Shown: positions 35,967 through 46,065, counted from the first letter of the stretch. The stretch is DNA of 64,000 bases from DATEKX01 sp963726785 (GCA_963726785.1 CAVSDJ010000010.1:558001-622000); one strand, 5' to 3'. Notes: a model not told the origin generated them from the letters alone. Program-made: numbers and translations.

Positions 35967-38489
35967 TCAGCGGTCTCGATTCAGATCGCCCGTGTCGGGC
36001 ATCATCTTTACTATTTCAAGTCTGCGCTGGGAAAGGGCCACCGCTTCCTGATTGGCAGAGACGCGAGCGGCGTTTTCGCTTGCGATCAGGAAATACTCGG
36101 ACGCGCGCGTGAAGTCCCGCGCAGCCTCGAATAACAAAGCGAGCCTTGAAGCAATCACCGAGTGCTGGTCTCCGTAAAAATCCAGTAGTGCCTCTGCGAC
36201 ACTTGCGCTCAAAGTAGCTCTGCGCGTCGGCATCAACGAGGCGTAGAGCGCGTTTTGATATAGCACGTGAACGAAACGATAACGGAGCGTGAGCGTGCGG
36301 TCGGGGAACTCTCTCTCTTTGACGAGCCGAATGAATGCGTGAATGCGGTCGAGCGAGCGCAATCGCTCTTCGACTTCCGCAGGGTCTTGCCACAAGGCTT
36401 TGGCCATCACAGCGGAATCGAATTCGTAACCTTGCACACTGGCCGCCAGCAGCAAGCTCAAATCTTCTTCGTCAAGCTGATCCATTTTTCTCTGAATCAT
36501 TCCGCGAACGGATTCAGGCAGCTTGCCTTCAACCGCGTTCGCATCGCGCACAAGCATCCATCGCTTTTGCTCTTCAGCGATCACTCCTTCGTCTTTGAGG
36601 TAGCGCACAAGGTCAACCATAAAGAGCGGGCTGCCTTCCGTCTTCTGATAAATCAGAGCAGGGAACTCTTTCGGAAAATCATGTTCGGGAAATTCAAGCG
36701 CGAGATACCTTTCGATCTCTTCGAGGCTGAGGAACTGTAGATGAATTTGATGGCAAATGCCGCGCGCCTGAAGGTCTCGTTTGACTTGCAGGAAAGGATG
36801 ATTGGCAATCAGCAAATCCGACGACCGGTGCGTTGTCAGTATCAATACGCGCATCTGCTCGAAGTGGTTTGCCAGATACGCAAGCAATTCCACGGTCGAA
36901 ACATCTGCCCAGTGCAGGTCATCGAGGAAGAAAACAAGCGGGCGGTTTCGAGAGACTTCTTCGAGCAGCGCGCTTAATTCTCTCTTCAACCGCTCCTGCG
37001 AAGCCGTCTTGATGTCTTCGCGCAGGTGAGCGCCGGAAAAGTCTTCGTGTGAGAAAGGCGCGACCTGAACGTACCACGTCGGCGCGATTAATTTCATAGC
37101 GCGAGCAACAAGGTCACGCAGATCGCTGCGGAGCAAATTTTCAAGAGCTTCGAGAAAAGGCAAGTATGCCTCGGTTCCGGCCAATCGCTCAGAGCATCGC
37201 CCGCGCACGATGAGCGGCTTTTGATCGGTTGCGGAAACATCTGACAGAAAATCTTCGATGAGCGTGGTCTTTCCTATTCCCACTTCACCCGACACGCACA
37301 AAAACGACCCGCGACCCGCGACTACGCAGTCGTATGCTTCTCGAATCTGCGCTCGCTCATGCTCGCGCCCGACCGTGTTTCGTTTGCGCGAGACGGCAAG
37401 CGAGTGCATAAGCAGTCCGGGTGGTCTTCCATCAAGACCTGAAAGTGTGATTTCGACTTCTGCCGCGCCGGGTCGGCTGCGCGAGTCTTTTTCGAGCATC
37501 TGAAGCATCAATGCTTCGAGCGGCGCGGGAATCTCAGGATTGAGCCGCGAAGGAGAAAGCACCGGCTGCGAGATGATGCCGTGCAGCACTCCGATTTGCG
37601 AGTCGGCAGAGAACGGATGCTGGCCTGTGGCTAATTCATAAAGAACTATTCCGAGAGAAAAAATATCGGTCGCGCTCGTAAGCTGCTCGGCCCGCGCCTG
37701 CTCAGGCGACATATAACCGAGCGTGCCCAGAATGACGCCCGGAGCCGTAGCCGCGCCGAGCTTGCCTGTAATATTGCTCTCTGTTTGCGCGTCAATCTGC
37801 GACAGTCGAGCTACGCCGAAGTCGAGCACTTTTACGTACCCGTCACCGCGCACCATTATGTTTTCCGGTTTGATGTCGCGGTGAATGATTCCTGCCGCGT
37901 GCGCGACCGAAAGCGCGCGGGCCATCTGCACGCCGAGCCTTGCCAGCAACTCGGTAGTCGGTCGCGAGTTGATCAATTCTCTGAGCGTGTGTCCTTCGAT
38001 CAATTCCATCACGATGAAGTGGCCTTCTTCGGATTCGCCGATCTCATGAATAGTGACGATGTTGGGATGATTGAGCGATGAGGCGGCGCGAGCCTCCGTC
38101 TGAAAGCGACGCATGCGGTCTTCGTCTTTGGTCGAGTGAGCGCCCATCAGCTTGAGCGCGACCTTGCGGCCAAGCCTTGTGTCCTCGGCCAGATAAACCG
38201 CAGCCATCCCGCCTGCGCCGAGCCGCGCGAGAATGTTATAAGGGCCGATTGAACGGCCTACGAGCGGTTCGCTCTGATCGTCCGCCTGCGCTGCTTCGTC
38301 AAAATCTGCGGTCGTTGTTTCGAGAAAGTGTTCCGAGTCTTCGTGCGCGGCGATTAGAGATTCGATTTCCGCTTTCAAAGAAAGGTCGCCAGCGCAGGCT
38401 TCATCCAAATACGCTGCGCGCTCGCCCGGCGCGAGCACGAGCGCCGTGTGAAACAAGTCTTTGATAAGGTGCCATCGTTCCGGTGTCAT
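35967..38489 (-). CDS. serine/threonine protein kinase with AAA ATPase domain
   Basis: 840 aa. Residues 1-70 are the short helical segment usual before acidobacterial kinases. Kinase domain about 83-345: G-loop LGAGGMAAVYLAE, catalytic K113, HRDIKPENIM, DFGVARL, GTLGYMSPEQAR. Then an AAA_16 ATPase (CVSGEVGIGKTTLIEDFL; VFFLDDLHWAD) and a helical C-terminus. Together with the ECF sigma gene 26 nt upstream it forms the sigma/kinase pair frequent in Acidobacteriota, probably a signalling cascade. No transmembrane helix seen. Confidence 0.9.
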   Translation of the reverse strand: MTPERWHLIKDLFHTALVLAPGERAAYLDEACAGDLSLKAEIESLIAAHEDSEHFLETTTADFDEAAQADDQSEPLVGRSIGPYNILARLGAGGMAAVYLAEDTRLGRKVALKLMGAHSTKDEDRMRRFQTEARAASSLNHPNIVTIHEIGESEEGHFIVMELIEGHTLRELINSRPTTELLARLGVQMARALSVAHAAGIIHRDIKPENIMVRGDGYVKVLDFGVARLSQIDAQTESNITGKLGAATAPGVILGTLGYMSPEQARAEQLTSATDIFSLGIVLYELATGQHPFSADSQIGVLHGIISQPVLSPSRLNPEIPAPLEALMLQMLEKDSRSRPGAAEVEITLSGLDGRPPGLLMHSLAVSRKRNTVGREHERAQIREAYDCVVAGRGSFLCVSGEVGIGKTTLIEDFLSDVSATDQKPLIVRGRCSERLAGTEAYLPFLEALENLLRSDLRDLVARAMKLIAPTWYVQVAPFSHEDFSGAHLREDIKTASQERLKRELSALLEEVSRNRPLVFFLDDLHWADVSTVELLAYLANHFEQMRVLILTTHRSSDLLIANHPFLQVKRDLQARGICHQIHLQFLSLEEIERYLALEFPEHDFPKEFPALIYQKTEGSPLFMVDLVRYLKDEGVIAEEQKRWMLVRDANAVEGKLPESVRGMIQRKMDQLDEEDLSLLLAASVQGYEFDSAVMAKALWQDPAEVEERLRSLDRIHAFIRLVKEREFPDRTLTLRYRFVHVLYQNALYASLMPTRRATLSASVAEALLDFYGDQHSVIASRLALLFEAARDFTRASEYFLIASENAARVSANQEAVALSQRRLEIVKMMPDTGDLNRDR

Positions 38490-38515
38490 AAAGGGGAGTG
38501 GTCACTGGCCACCGA

Positions 38516-39088
38516 CTACTGACCTCTATTTTTGATTTCTCGACGGAGCCATGCTTTTGCCAATGTCCAGTCGCGCTCAATCGTGGCGCGCGATAATCCA
38601 ATCGCTTCGGCGGTCTCTTCGACAGACAGGCCGCCAAAGAATCGCAACTCGACAATTCTGCTTTGCTGCGCGTCAAAAACTGCCAGAGCATTCAACGCAT
38701 CATCAAGTGCTATCAAATCCAGATCTTTTTCAGGAACGAAACGGTCGGCGATGCTCAATGATAATTTCAGACCCGCGCCGCCTCGTTTGGCCGCGTGTCG
38801 CGCGCGCGCGTGGTCTACCAGAATGCGCCGCATCATTTGCGCTGCGACGCCAATAAATTGCGCGCGATTTTTCCATCCGGCAATCTTTTGATCCACAAGA
38901 CGCAAGTACGCCTCATGAACAAGCGCAGTGGCTTGCAAGCTGTGATCGGGTCGCTCGCGGCGCAAGTAACTGCCAGCTAAACGTCGAAGTGCGTCGTAGA
39001 CAAGCGGGAGAAGTTCATCGAGCGCGCCTTCGTCGCCTTCGCCCCATTTCAACAACAATTGAGTTACGCCTATTTCCGGCGTCGGCAT
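38516..39088 (-). CDS. ECF-type RNA polymerase sigma factor
   Basis: 190 aa from ATG 39088, chosen because GGGGGAAGG lies 7 nt upstream; ATG 39121 is an alternative. Sigma region 2 (VYDALRRLAGSYLRRERPDH, ALVHEAYLRLVD) and region 4 (QSRIVELRFFGGLSVEETAE, ATIERDWTLAKAWLRRE) match the ECF subgroup widespread in Acidobacteriota and Planctomycetes. Co-directional with the kinase gene just downstream. Confidence 0.9.
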   Translation of the reverse strand: MPTPEIGVTQLLLKWGEGDEGALDELLPLVYDALRRLAGSYLRRERPDHSLQATALVHEAYLRLVDQKIAGWKNRAQFIGVAAQMMRRILVDHARARHAAKRGGAGLKLSLSIADRFVPEKDLDLIALDDALNALAVFDAQQSRIVELRFFGGLSVEETAEAIGLSRATIERDWTLAKAWLRREIKNRGQ

Positions 39089-39194
39089 CGTTTTGCCTTC
39101 CCCCTCGTTTCGACCAAGCATTATAACCTCTAGCCGCAAATCAAAACACCTGAGAGCGCTGTTTGCGATTGGGTGCTACCAGATAATAGAAATT

Positions 39195-39230
39195 CATGTA
39201 GGGGCGACCGTCTCTGGTCGCCCCTACATG
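39195..39230. repeat. perfect 15-bp-arm palindrome (GGGGCGACC type)
   Basis: CATGTAGGGGCGACC and its exact complement with a 6-nt loop (GTCTCT). Sits between the divergent sigma-factor and cytochrome genes. The GGCGACC/GGTCGCC core is shared with hairpins at both island ends. Confidence 0.7.
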
Positions 39231-39415
39231 ATCGCATTCACCTGCAAACCGCTAAAGTGCAAAAAAAATTTACGGCGCGGTGAGGGGTTTTGCTCCCCGA
39301 TTGCGCGTTAATGAGATAGAGGAGCGGAGAAAGCATTTCCGAGACTCGATTTGCTTAGAGTCCTTCGCTCCTTCTGTTGAGACTGAAGGTGTGCTGCATG
39401 GCAGAGGTTCTGATT

Positions 39416-40444
39416 ATGAACAGGTTTAAAAACACACGTATTGCAATGCTCGTATTCGCGCTAGCGGTTATGGGCGCGGCTGTTTTTACCGAAGGCTGCG
39501 CCCACAGGGTCGAATCAAAATCCAATCCATCAACCGATGAAGCGAAGTCTTCAACCGATGAAGCAAAGCCGCAGCTTTCCAGACTCGAACGCGGCAAATA
39601 TCTTGCGGAAGGAGTGATGCATTGTTTCCAATGTCATTCCGATCTGGACTGGAAAAATAACGGCACGCCTGTGCCGGGAAGAAAAGGGGCTGGCCACGAC
39701 TGGAAAGATTACGGAGTGCCCTTCCCATTAGTCGCGCCAAATCTCACCCCCGACCGCGAGACCGGCACAGGCAAATGGACGGATGAAATGTTTGCTCGCG
39801 CCTTACGCGAAGGCAAAGGTCACGACGGGCGCACGCTCTTTCCTCTGATGCCTTACATGCAGTACAGGAGTTTGTCGGACGAAGACCTTGCGTCGGTCAT
39901 CACTTACGTTCGATCACTTGAACCCGTGCGAAATAAATTGGCGAAAACCAATTTGCCCCCCGAGCTAAAAGCATCGCTGCCGCCTCATCAGCCCATCACC
40001 GAGCCTGTGCCCGAACCTGATATGTCTGACCCTGTGAAGCGCGGAGCTTATCTGGTTCAGATAGGCAACTGCGCGGAGTGCCATACTCCGAGGAACGAAA
40101 AAGATCAGCCTATTGCCGGGCTTGAATTCGGAGGCGGTTCGGTGCTGGAAGGCCCGTGGGGCAGAGTCGCAAGCGCGAACCTCACGTCTGATCCGACGGG
40201 CATCTCTTATTACGACGAAGCGCAGTTCATAAAGACGATTCGCACGGGGCAGGTCGGCGCGCGGAAATTAAGCCTCATCATGCCGTGGAGCTACCTGCGC
40301 AATATGAATGACGAAGATTTGAAAGCGATATTTGCTTATCTTCGCACGCTCAAACCCGTGAGGCATACGGTTGATAATACAGAGCAGCCGGAGCTTTGTA
40401 AGATTTGCGGCCAGCGACATGGCTTCGGAGACCGCAACGAATAA
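39416..40444 (+). CDS. diheme c-type cytochrome
   Basis: 342 aa from ATG 39416 (AGAGG upstream); signal sequence ending near FTEGC, possibly a lipoprotein. Two heme-attachment motifs: HCFQCHSD and NCAECHTP, each in a cytochrome-c domain with downstream Met-containing segments (LFPLMPYMQYR, LSLIMPWSYLR). The layout resembles the cytochrome subunits of alcohol or aldehyde dehydrogenases. It would act as an electron carrier in the periplasm; the partner is not adjacent. Confidence 0.88.
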   Translation: MNRFKNTRIAMLVFALAVMGAAVFTEGCAHRVESKSNPSTDEAKSSTDEAKPQLSRLERGKYLAEGVMHCFQCHSDLDWKNNGTPVPGRKGAGHDWKDYGVPFPLVAPNLTPDRETGTGKWTDEMFARALREGKGHDGRTLFPLMPYMQYRSLSDEDLASVITYVRSLEPVRNKLAKTNLPPELKASLPPHQPITEPVPEPDMSDPVKRGAYLVQIGNCAECHTPRNEKDQPIAGLEFGGGSVLEGPWGRVASANLTSDPTGISYYDEAQFIKTIRTGQVGARKLSLIMPWSYLRNMNDEDLKAIFAYLRTLKPVRHTVDNTEQPELCKICGQRHGFGDRNE

Positions 40445-40624
40445 GCCTCCGAATTCCGGGAGCGCGAAAGGGACTCAACCCTACAAGCGATGATTGCCAA
40501 CACGCTCGCGCTCCCGGATAATTCCATCCTTGCAAGGCAACACGCCAGCCTTTTTTTAACATCACACCGCCGAGCCGAAATCCATCTCACTAGAAGAGGC
40601 ACCACATCAGGAGAGGTGATAACT

Positions 40625-41428
40625 ATGAAGAGAATCATCCTTAGCTCGTTTTTAGCGGTGGCTTTGTTATTTGCTATCGGCGCGCCTGTGGCTGAATCCG
40701 TAGCCCTGGCCGCGCAGAAAAAGCGCGCATGCAGTTGCAGCAAACCGACTTTGCGCCGCAAAACACGCGCCCGCGCGACAAGACCTGTCGCCGTCAAACC
40801 GGTTGGCAATGCTTATTCGCAGGACGGCGCGAACGCGCAAATCGTCGGCCCGGTCGTCGCTACATACACGCTGGAAACGAATCAATACTTCCGCTTGAGA
40901 ATGAATCAATCGCTCAATTCTGCTAATTCGCGGATGGGCGACCGCTTCAAAGCGACCGTCGTGACTCCAGTTTATGCAAGCGGAGTCGCAGTTGTGCCCG
41001 CAGGCTCGACCATCGAAGGACGTGTAACATCGTCCGTTCCGGCGCGGTCGCGCGGTCGCGAAGGCCAGTTGGCGGTCGCCTTCGACACGCTGGTTTTGCC
41101 CGACGGGACGAGGCATCAGCTTGACGGCGTGCTCACGGAGCTTCAAGACGACCGGCGCGGCGAAGTTGACGCTGAAAACGAAGTTAGCGGGCGCTCATCA
41201 GAGAAGCGCAGCATCGGCTACATCGGCGGCGGCACAGCGGGCGGCGCTATATTGGGCGGCGTGATGGGCGGCGCAAAAGGCGCGGGCATCGGGGCGATAC
41301 TTGGCGCAGGCGCGGGCGTGGCCGGAGTGATGCTGACGAAAGGCAACGAAGCGGAACTGCGCAGTGGCACCGAACTCGGAATGGTCACGACCAGACCGAT
41401 GACTTTCACAGTGCGTTCCGAACGCTAA
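40625..41428 (+). CDS. secreted protein with C-terminal glycine zipper
   Basis: 267 aa from ATG 40625, preceded by AGGAGAGG. Signal peptide (MKRIILSSFLAVALLFAIGA), a basic Cys-containing stretch (KKRACSCSKPTLRR), a beta-rich middle (FKATVVTPVYASGVAVVPAG) and a glycine-zipper end (GGGTAGGAILGGVMGG, GAILGAGAGVAG) of the type found in outer-membrane-associated proteins. Function unknown. Confidence 0.75.
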   Translation: MKRIILSSFLAVALLFAIGAPVAESVALAAQKKRACSCSKPTLRRKTRARATRPVAVKPVGNAYSQDGANAQIVGPVVATYTLETNQYFRLRMNQSLNSANSRMGDRFKATVVTPVYASGVAVVPAGSTIEGRVTSSVPARSRGREGQLAVAFDTLVLPDGTRHQLDGVLTELQDDRRGEVDAENEVSGRSSEKRSIGYIGGGTAGGAILGGVMGGAKGAGIGAILGAGAGVAGVMLTKGNEAELRSGTELGMVTTRPMTFTVRSER

Positions 41429-41656
41429 AGGCAAGCTCGTTTTAACAGTCGCTATCAGAATTGACAACGATGGGCAATGACGGCTTTTCGCTGGCCGGTC
41501 ATTGTCCATCGTTATTCGTTTATAGCGGCTTCTGCAAACCGCTTTAGTGGCGTCTGTTTGCTAAAGTTGCAGCCTAATCGACTTCAGTTCAAACCTAATC
41601 GACTTCGGTTCAAGTCTTAGCGACTTGGCCAGTAATCCTGCGCCCGTCGGCTAGAG

Positions 41657-42775
41657 TTAGACTTTAGGCGGCTGGCTGTTTTTCGCCTCATTCACGATCT
41701 TAATTGTCTTCGAGTACTGCGCATGCCTGAGAGACTTCTCTTCCGGTTGCCCGTGAAGTTGCGGGTGCGCGTAAAAGCCGCGTTCGTCGGCTGGTTTTTC
41801 TTCTTCTACTTTTATTCGATTAGCGTTTGCCCAAACATCTTGACGAATGCCCGTTACCTGCCACGAAACTTTCATTCCGGGCGTGCCTCCGGCGATCTTG
41901 AACTGGTTATTATTGACCTCTTCGGCGATATAGAGACTTGGGCCTGCAACACCAATAGAAGTTAGTTGATAACAGCAACTCATGTTAAGCGCGTCGAACC
42001 AATCGGGAAGTTTTACTATCGCTTCACCATTTCCATTAAGCTCTACGATTCCATCGTAGAGATTCTTCATGTCCGGGGATTCGACGAAAGAGTGGGTGAG
42101 GTACTTGTTAGCAGGATCAAGTGGGTGGTCGATTTTGAACGACCCGCCGCCGAGTTTCGTCAACAGGCCATGGACAACAACAGGGCCATGAAAGTCCCCT
42201 GCAAGGTTATCAGTGGACAGGGATACAAGATTTCCACCAGGAGAACCCAAATTGTATGACCACATGCCGATTCTGCCGCCAAGTCCTACTACGCCGGAGT
42301 CTTTAAAGCTCAGTCCCTGCACACCTGTGCCCTGTTCGGATCTTGCATTCACACCGATGCCAAAGTCGGTTTCACCAGAGACACCATTATGAAAGCCTCG
42401 CCCCTTGACACCATAGTTAAAGCCATTGCCCTGGACACCAATATTTGCCTCGCTAGTGCCAGAGACACCAATGTCACTGCCCTTGCCCTGTACGCCTGTG
42501 CCTCCAGTACTGATACCGGATACTCCAGTTCCATGGCTGGTCAGACCTCTAACACCAGTGCCATATGGCCCGTTGCACTCTCCGTAAACACCGATTCCTC
42601 CCTCTATTACTTGCTGCCCTTCGATGCGGCCCGGTAACAGACTGATGCCAATGACACCGTTGGTTTTGGCGCTAGTGCCTTCGACGCCAGGTCCATTTAG
42701 AGAGTCGCCCCAGACGCCACAAGGCGTAGGTTCGGGGAGTCCGCTTACGCCATCTTGCCCTTTTAAATCTGCCAT
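41657..42775 (-). CDS. repeat protein with GVxG-type beta repeats
   Basis: 372 aa. Residues about 40-200 are short glycine-rich repeats with period near 8-17 (GTGVRGLTSHGTGVSGIS, GTGVQGKGSDIGVSG, IGVQGNGFNYGVKGRG), which suggests a beta-helix or fibre shaft like those in phage tail and adhesin proteins. The C-terminal part (from PLDPANKYLTHSFVESPDMK) is a separate domain that recurs in such proteins. No signal peptide. Transcribed opposite to the AraC gene, sharing the 145-nt upstream gap. Confidence 0.65.
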   Translation of the reverse strand: MADLKGQDGVSGLPEPTPCGVWGDSLNGPGVEGTSAKTNGVIGISLLPGRIEGQQVIEGGIGVYGECNGPYGTGVRGLTSHGTGVSGISTGGTGVQGKGSDIGVSGTSEANIGVQGNGFNYGVKGRGFHNGVSGETDFGIGVNARSEQGTGVQGLSFKDSGVVGLGGRIGMWSYNLGSPGGNLVSLSTDNLAGDFHGPVVVHGLLTKLGGGSFKIDHPLDPANKYLTHSFVESPDMKNLYDGIVELNGNGEAIVKLPDWFDALNMSCCYQLTSIGVAGPSLYIAEEVNNNQFKIAGGTPGMKVSWQVTGIRQDVWANANRIKVEEEKPADERGFYAHPQLHGQPEEKSLRHAQYSKTIKIVNEAKNSQPPKV

Positions 42776-42920
42776 TTCTAATCCTCCTTATCTTCGTTGT
42801 AGATTCGTTTCATTCTCATATCGGCGAAGGCGCGAAAGTGTTTCATGCAGGCAAAGACCTGTCTTGGACTTAAACTTTTCGGAGGCTATACTCGTAAAAG
42901 TCCACGACAGGAGGATGCTC

Positions 42921-43790
42921 ATGGCTGCTCAAAGGGACTCGATTCTCAGGCAATCTCCGCATATCTTCAACAATAAAACAGATTGGGACGGCATATCAGT
43001 CCGCCATTCCCGCATGCAAAGCGGCGAGGTAGACGATCAAAGCAGCACCCGCCACCAGATATTCATCGTCCTGGCAGGCTCTTTTAACTCCAGCATGGTG
43101 TCTGCGACCGGGCGTCGCCGCAGCGGTTGGCGCACGAGCGGCCACACGCCGATAATCCCTGCGGGGCAGAGTTATTCCGCTTTTTGGGAAGAAGAGATAG
43201 AGGACGTGACGATCTATCTCGACCCGTCATTTCTTGCGCGCGCCGCAGCCGAAGCGATGGTCTCTGATAAAGTCGAACTTATCGAAGCCTGTAGCGCGGA
43301 CGACCCTGTAATCCGCCGAATCGGAATGGCGTTAAAGGCCGAAGTCGAATCCGAAGGCCCGGCGGGGCGACTGTATGCTCAGTCTCTTGGCAATGTTTTA
43401 GCCGTGCATCTGCTCAGACACTACACGCGGGACGGCGACAGATTGCGAACAGTGATGGGCGGGCTTACGGGGCGCAAGCTGAATCTGGCTACCGAATTCA
43501 TCGAAGATAACATCGAACGCGACCTCGGCATCACAGAGATAGCTGACGCGGTTGATTTAAGCCCATTCCACTTTGCCCGCTCGTTCAAGCAGGCTACAGG
43601 CATCAGCCCTCATCAATATCTAATCAAAAGCAGAATAGAACGCGCCAAAGCGCTGCTTGCCAAAAGCGAATTGCCGATAGTTGAAGTGGGCTTTAGAGTC
43701 GGATTCAAGAATCAGAGCCATTTCACTACTCTCTTTCGCCGTGTGACGCATTTAACGCCGAAAGCTTATCGCGACATCACGCGGCGATAA
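42921..43790 (+). CDS. AraC-family transcriptional regulator
   Basis: 289 aa from ATG 42921 with GACAGGAGG 6 nt before it. N-terminal cupin-like sensor (RHQIFIVLAGSFN), C-terminal double HTH: LGITEIADAVDLSPFHFARS then PIVEVGFRVGFKNQSHFTTL. It is divergent from the repeat protein and may control it. Confidence 0.9.
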   Translation: MAAQRDSILRQSPHIFNNKTDWDGISVRHSRMQSGEVDDQSSTRHQIFIVLAGSFNSSMVSATGRRRSGWRTSGHTPIIPAGQSYSAFWEEEIEDVTIYLDPSFLARAAAEAMVSDKVELIEACSADDPVIRRIGMALKAEVESEGPAGRLYAQSLGNVLAVHLLRHYTRDGDRLRTVMGGLTGRKLNLATEFIEDNIERDLGITEIADAVDLSPFHFARSFKQATGISPHQYLIKSRIERAKALLAKSELPIVEVGFRVGFKNQSHFTTLFRRVTHLTPKAYRDITRR

Positions 43791-43917
43791 TTGCAAGCCT
43801 TCGCATTTCAGCAAGAACAGCAAACCCTCAGCAAGAATCTGAAAGACGATTTGGCACGCATTTACTAGAATCCTCCAAGCAATCACAATCCCGCGATTGC
43901 TCATACGAGGAGGAAAC

Positions 43918-44640
43918 ATGCGAAGCAAAAGATTCTTGAGTGCGATTCTTGCAGTGCTTTCTTTCGTAGCCCCCGCCCTGGGCTCTAGTGATGAAGAGTG
44001 CGAACGATTTCGACGCGGCAATGAAGCATACAATCGCGGCCATTACGAAATGGCGATAATCGAATATCGCGCCGCAATCACATTGTTTGGCGATCATTTC
44101 GCGCAGGCGCAGTACAACACAGGCGTATGTCATTACAAACTTGGCCGCAAGACGGATGCGGTGACGTGGTTTCGCGCGGCGATCAAATCCAAAAGTGGTA
44201 ACTATCCGCGAGCCTCATACGCGCTTGGGGTCGCGCTCGAAGACCTGAACCGTCCGAGCGAAGCGAAATCGGCTTTCAATCAAGCGGTGAAAGCATCGGA
44301 TGGTGAATTAGTCGAGGCTGTTTTTATGCTTGGACTCGCGCTGTACCGCGAGGGTGACTTTCATCAAGCAGCCGAACATTACCGCCGGGCAATCAAGCTA
44401 TCCGGTGACCACATCCCGGCCTGTCATAACAACCTTGGAGTCGTGATGGCGGCGCTCGGCAATCTCGAACAGGCTGAACGTGAATTTGAAAAGGCTCTCG
44501 CGCAATCGAAAAGTCGGTTTGACGATGCTCTGCGAAATCTGAGGCTTTGCCGCTCGCTTCTTGCCTCGCATTCGCCGATGCTCGTAGCTGAGATGAAAAT
44601 GAGCGGAACCTCGCAAGCTGGCACGTTGAAAGCGGAATGA
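43918..44640 (+). CDS. secreted TPR protein
   Basis: 240 aa from ATG 43918, with GAGGAGG upstream. Signal peptide MRSKRFLSAILAVLSFVAPA, then about five TPR units (YNRGHYEMAIIEYRAAI, YKLGRKTDAVTWFRAAI, LNRPSEAKSAFNQAV, REGDFHQAAEHYRRAI, LGNLEQAEREFEKAL). Probably a periplasmic scaffold. 23 nt before the DinB gene. Confidence 0.85.
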   Translation: MRSKRFLSAILAVLSFVAPALGSSDEECERFRRGNEAYNRGHYEMAIIEYRAAITLFGDHFAQAQYNTGVCHYKLGRKTDAVTWFRAAIKSKSGNYPRASYALGVALEDLNRPSEAKSAFNQAVKASDGELVEAVFMLGLALYREGDFHQAAEHYRRAIKLSGDHIPACHNNLGVVMAALGNLEQAEREFEKALAQSKSRFDDALRNLRLCRSLLASHSPMLVAEMKMSGTSQAGTLKAE

Positions 44641-44663
44641 GCTTTTAAAGAAAGGATGATCTT

Positions 44664-45227
44664 ATGGTTTTCAACAACGTAGCAGAAGTGTTTGACTCGA
44701 TAGAACAGACGCGCAGCAGCATATACGAGCATGTCAAAGGATTAAACGAAGAACAATCGCGCTTTCGACCCGCAGACGATCAGTGGTCTGTTGTCGAGAT
44801 AGCCGAGCATCTGAGCGTCACCGAATCGCGAATGCTGCAACTCATACAACATTTGGTTGAGCAGAACGAAGCCAACGTCGCGGCAGTTTCCGATAATACG
44901 GCTATCCCGCCTATTTCGCTTGAGAGTTTTGCCACGCAAATACCGGCGAAAGGTAAAGCGCCGGAATTCTTGCAGCCGTCCGGCAATCTTTCGCTTGGAG
45001 AAGTAATCGGGAATCTTCATCAAACGCGCGAGGCATTGATCGCGCTCAAACCTCGATTGCAATCGAGAGATTTCACGCCCATCCTCTATTCGCGTGAATC
45101 GTTCGGCCCGTACACCCCATATCAGTTGGTGGCCTTCATCGGCTATCACGAAGACAGGCATCTCGGTCAAATAGCCGCGCTGGTTGCTTCCGAATCGTTT
45201 CCGGCCCGGCAGGCCGCCGGAGCGTGA
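44664..45227 (+). CDS. DinB-family protein
   Basis: 187 aa. Four-helix DinB/YfiT fold with metal-binding histidines: VVEIAEHLSVTESRM (first His) and FIGYHEDRHLGQIAAL (H-x3-H near residue 170). Such proteins bind a divalent metal and some are thiol transferases. AAAGGATG precedes the start. Confidence 0.8.
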   Translation: MVFNNVAEVFDSIEQTRSSIYEHVKGLNEEQSRFRPADDQWSVVEIAEHLSVTESRMLQLIQHLVEQNEANVAAVSDNTAIPPISLESFATQIPAKGKAPEFLQPSGNLSLGEVIGNLHQTREALIALKPRLQSRDFTPILYSRESFGPYTPYQLVAFIGYHEDRHLGQIAALVASESFPARQAAGA

Positions 45228-45319
45228 CGTGAGGCGCGCGAACAAACAAAGTTTTCGCAACACTCTCAGGCAACGTCAGAGGGGGTAATAAGTAATCTAA
45301 CTGTCAGACAGCGACCCGA

Positions 45320-45991
45320 TTAAGTAACGCTGGTAGAATCGTCCTTTCGAGGCAGTCCGACACTCGGGTCGCTGTCATCATCTTTTTCGGAATAGAAAGT
45401 CCGCCTTCCTTCGACTCTGAACTCCTTGTTCAACACTCGTGTTACGGCTTCTGCGTAAATCTTATGCTCCTGTTCAAGTATGCGCGCCGACAGCGTTTCG
45501 ACCGTATCATCATCACGCACGGCAACGGTTTGTTGCATCACGATGGCTCCGTGATCCAACTCTTCGTCAACCAGATGAACCGTGCAGCCTGATACTTTGA
45601 CTCCGTGTTCGAGCGCCTGCCGTTGCGCGTCGAGGCCGGGAAAGGCGGGAAGAAGCGACGGGTGGATGTTGAGTATGCGATTCTCGAACGCGCGCACAAA
45701 GACGGAACTGATCAGTCGCATATAACCTGCGAGGCAGACAAGCGAAACATCGCGGCGTTTCAATTCTCGAATCATCTCAGAGTCGTGTTCTTCGCGCGTT
45801 CGGCCTTTGTGGTTGATGAAGAGAGTTTCAACGCCGCGCTCTCGCGCCCGCCCGAGTCCCGCAGCATGCTCGATGTTGCTGATGACGACCGCGACTTCTG
45901 CGTCGAGTCGGCCTTCGCTTATTGCATCGAGCAACGCGACCATGTTCGACCCTCGACCAGAAATCAAAATGCCAATTCTGCACTTAGCCAT
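45320..45991 (-). CDS. purN: phosphoribosylglycinamide formyltransferase
   Basis: 223 aa. LISGRGSNMVALLDAI (phosphate loop), NIHPSLLPAFPG with the catalytic Asn-His, and SGCTVHLVDEELDHGAIV carrying the catalytic Asp. It transfers formyl from 10-formyl-THF to GAR in purine synthesis. C-terminus runs about 20 residues past the usual end (SEKDDDSDPSVGLPRKDDS). Monocistronic here; other pur genes are not adjacent. Confidence 0.95.
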   Translation of the reverse strand: MAKCRIGILISGRGSNMVALLDAISEGRLDAEVAVVISNIEHAAGLGRARERGVETLFINHKGRTREEHDSEMIRELKRRDVSLVCLAGYMRLISSVFVRAFENRILNIHPSLLPAFPGLDAQRQALEHGVKVSGCTVHLVDEELDHGAIVMQQTVAVRDDDTVETLSARILEQEHKIYAEAVTRVLNKEFRVEGRRTFYSEKDDDSDPSVGLPRKDDSTSVT

Positions 45992-46065
45992 TTATCATTC
46001 GCCCTTTGTTAATAACCGTTCGCGATTCATAATAACCAACAAACGATCTGCGACCAAAGGCATGT

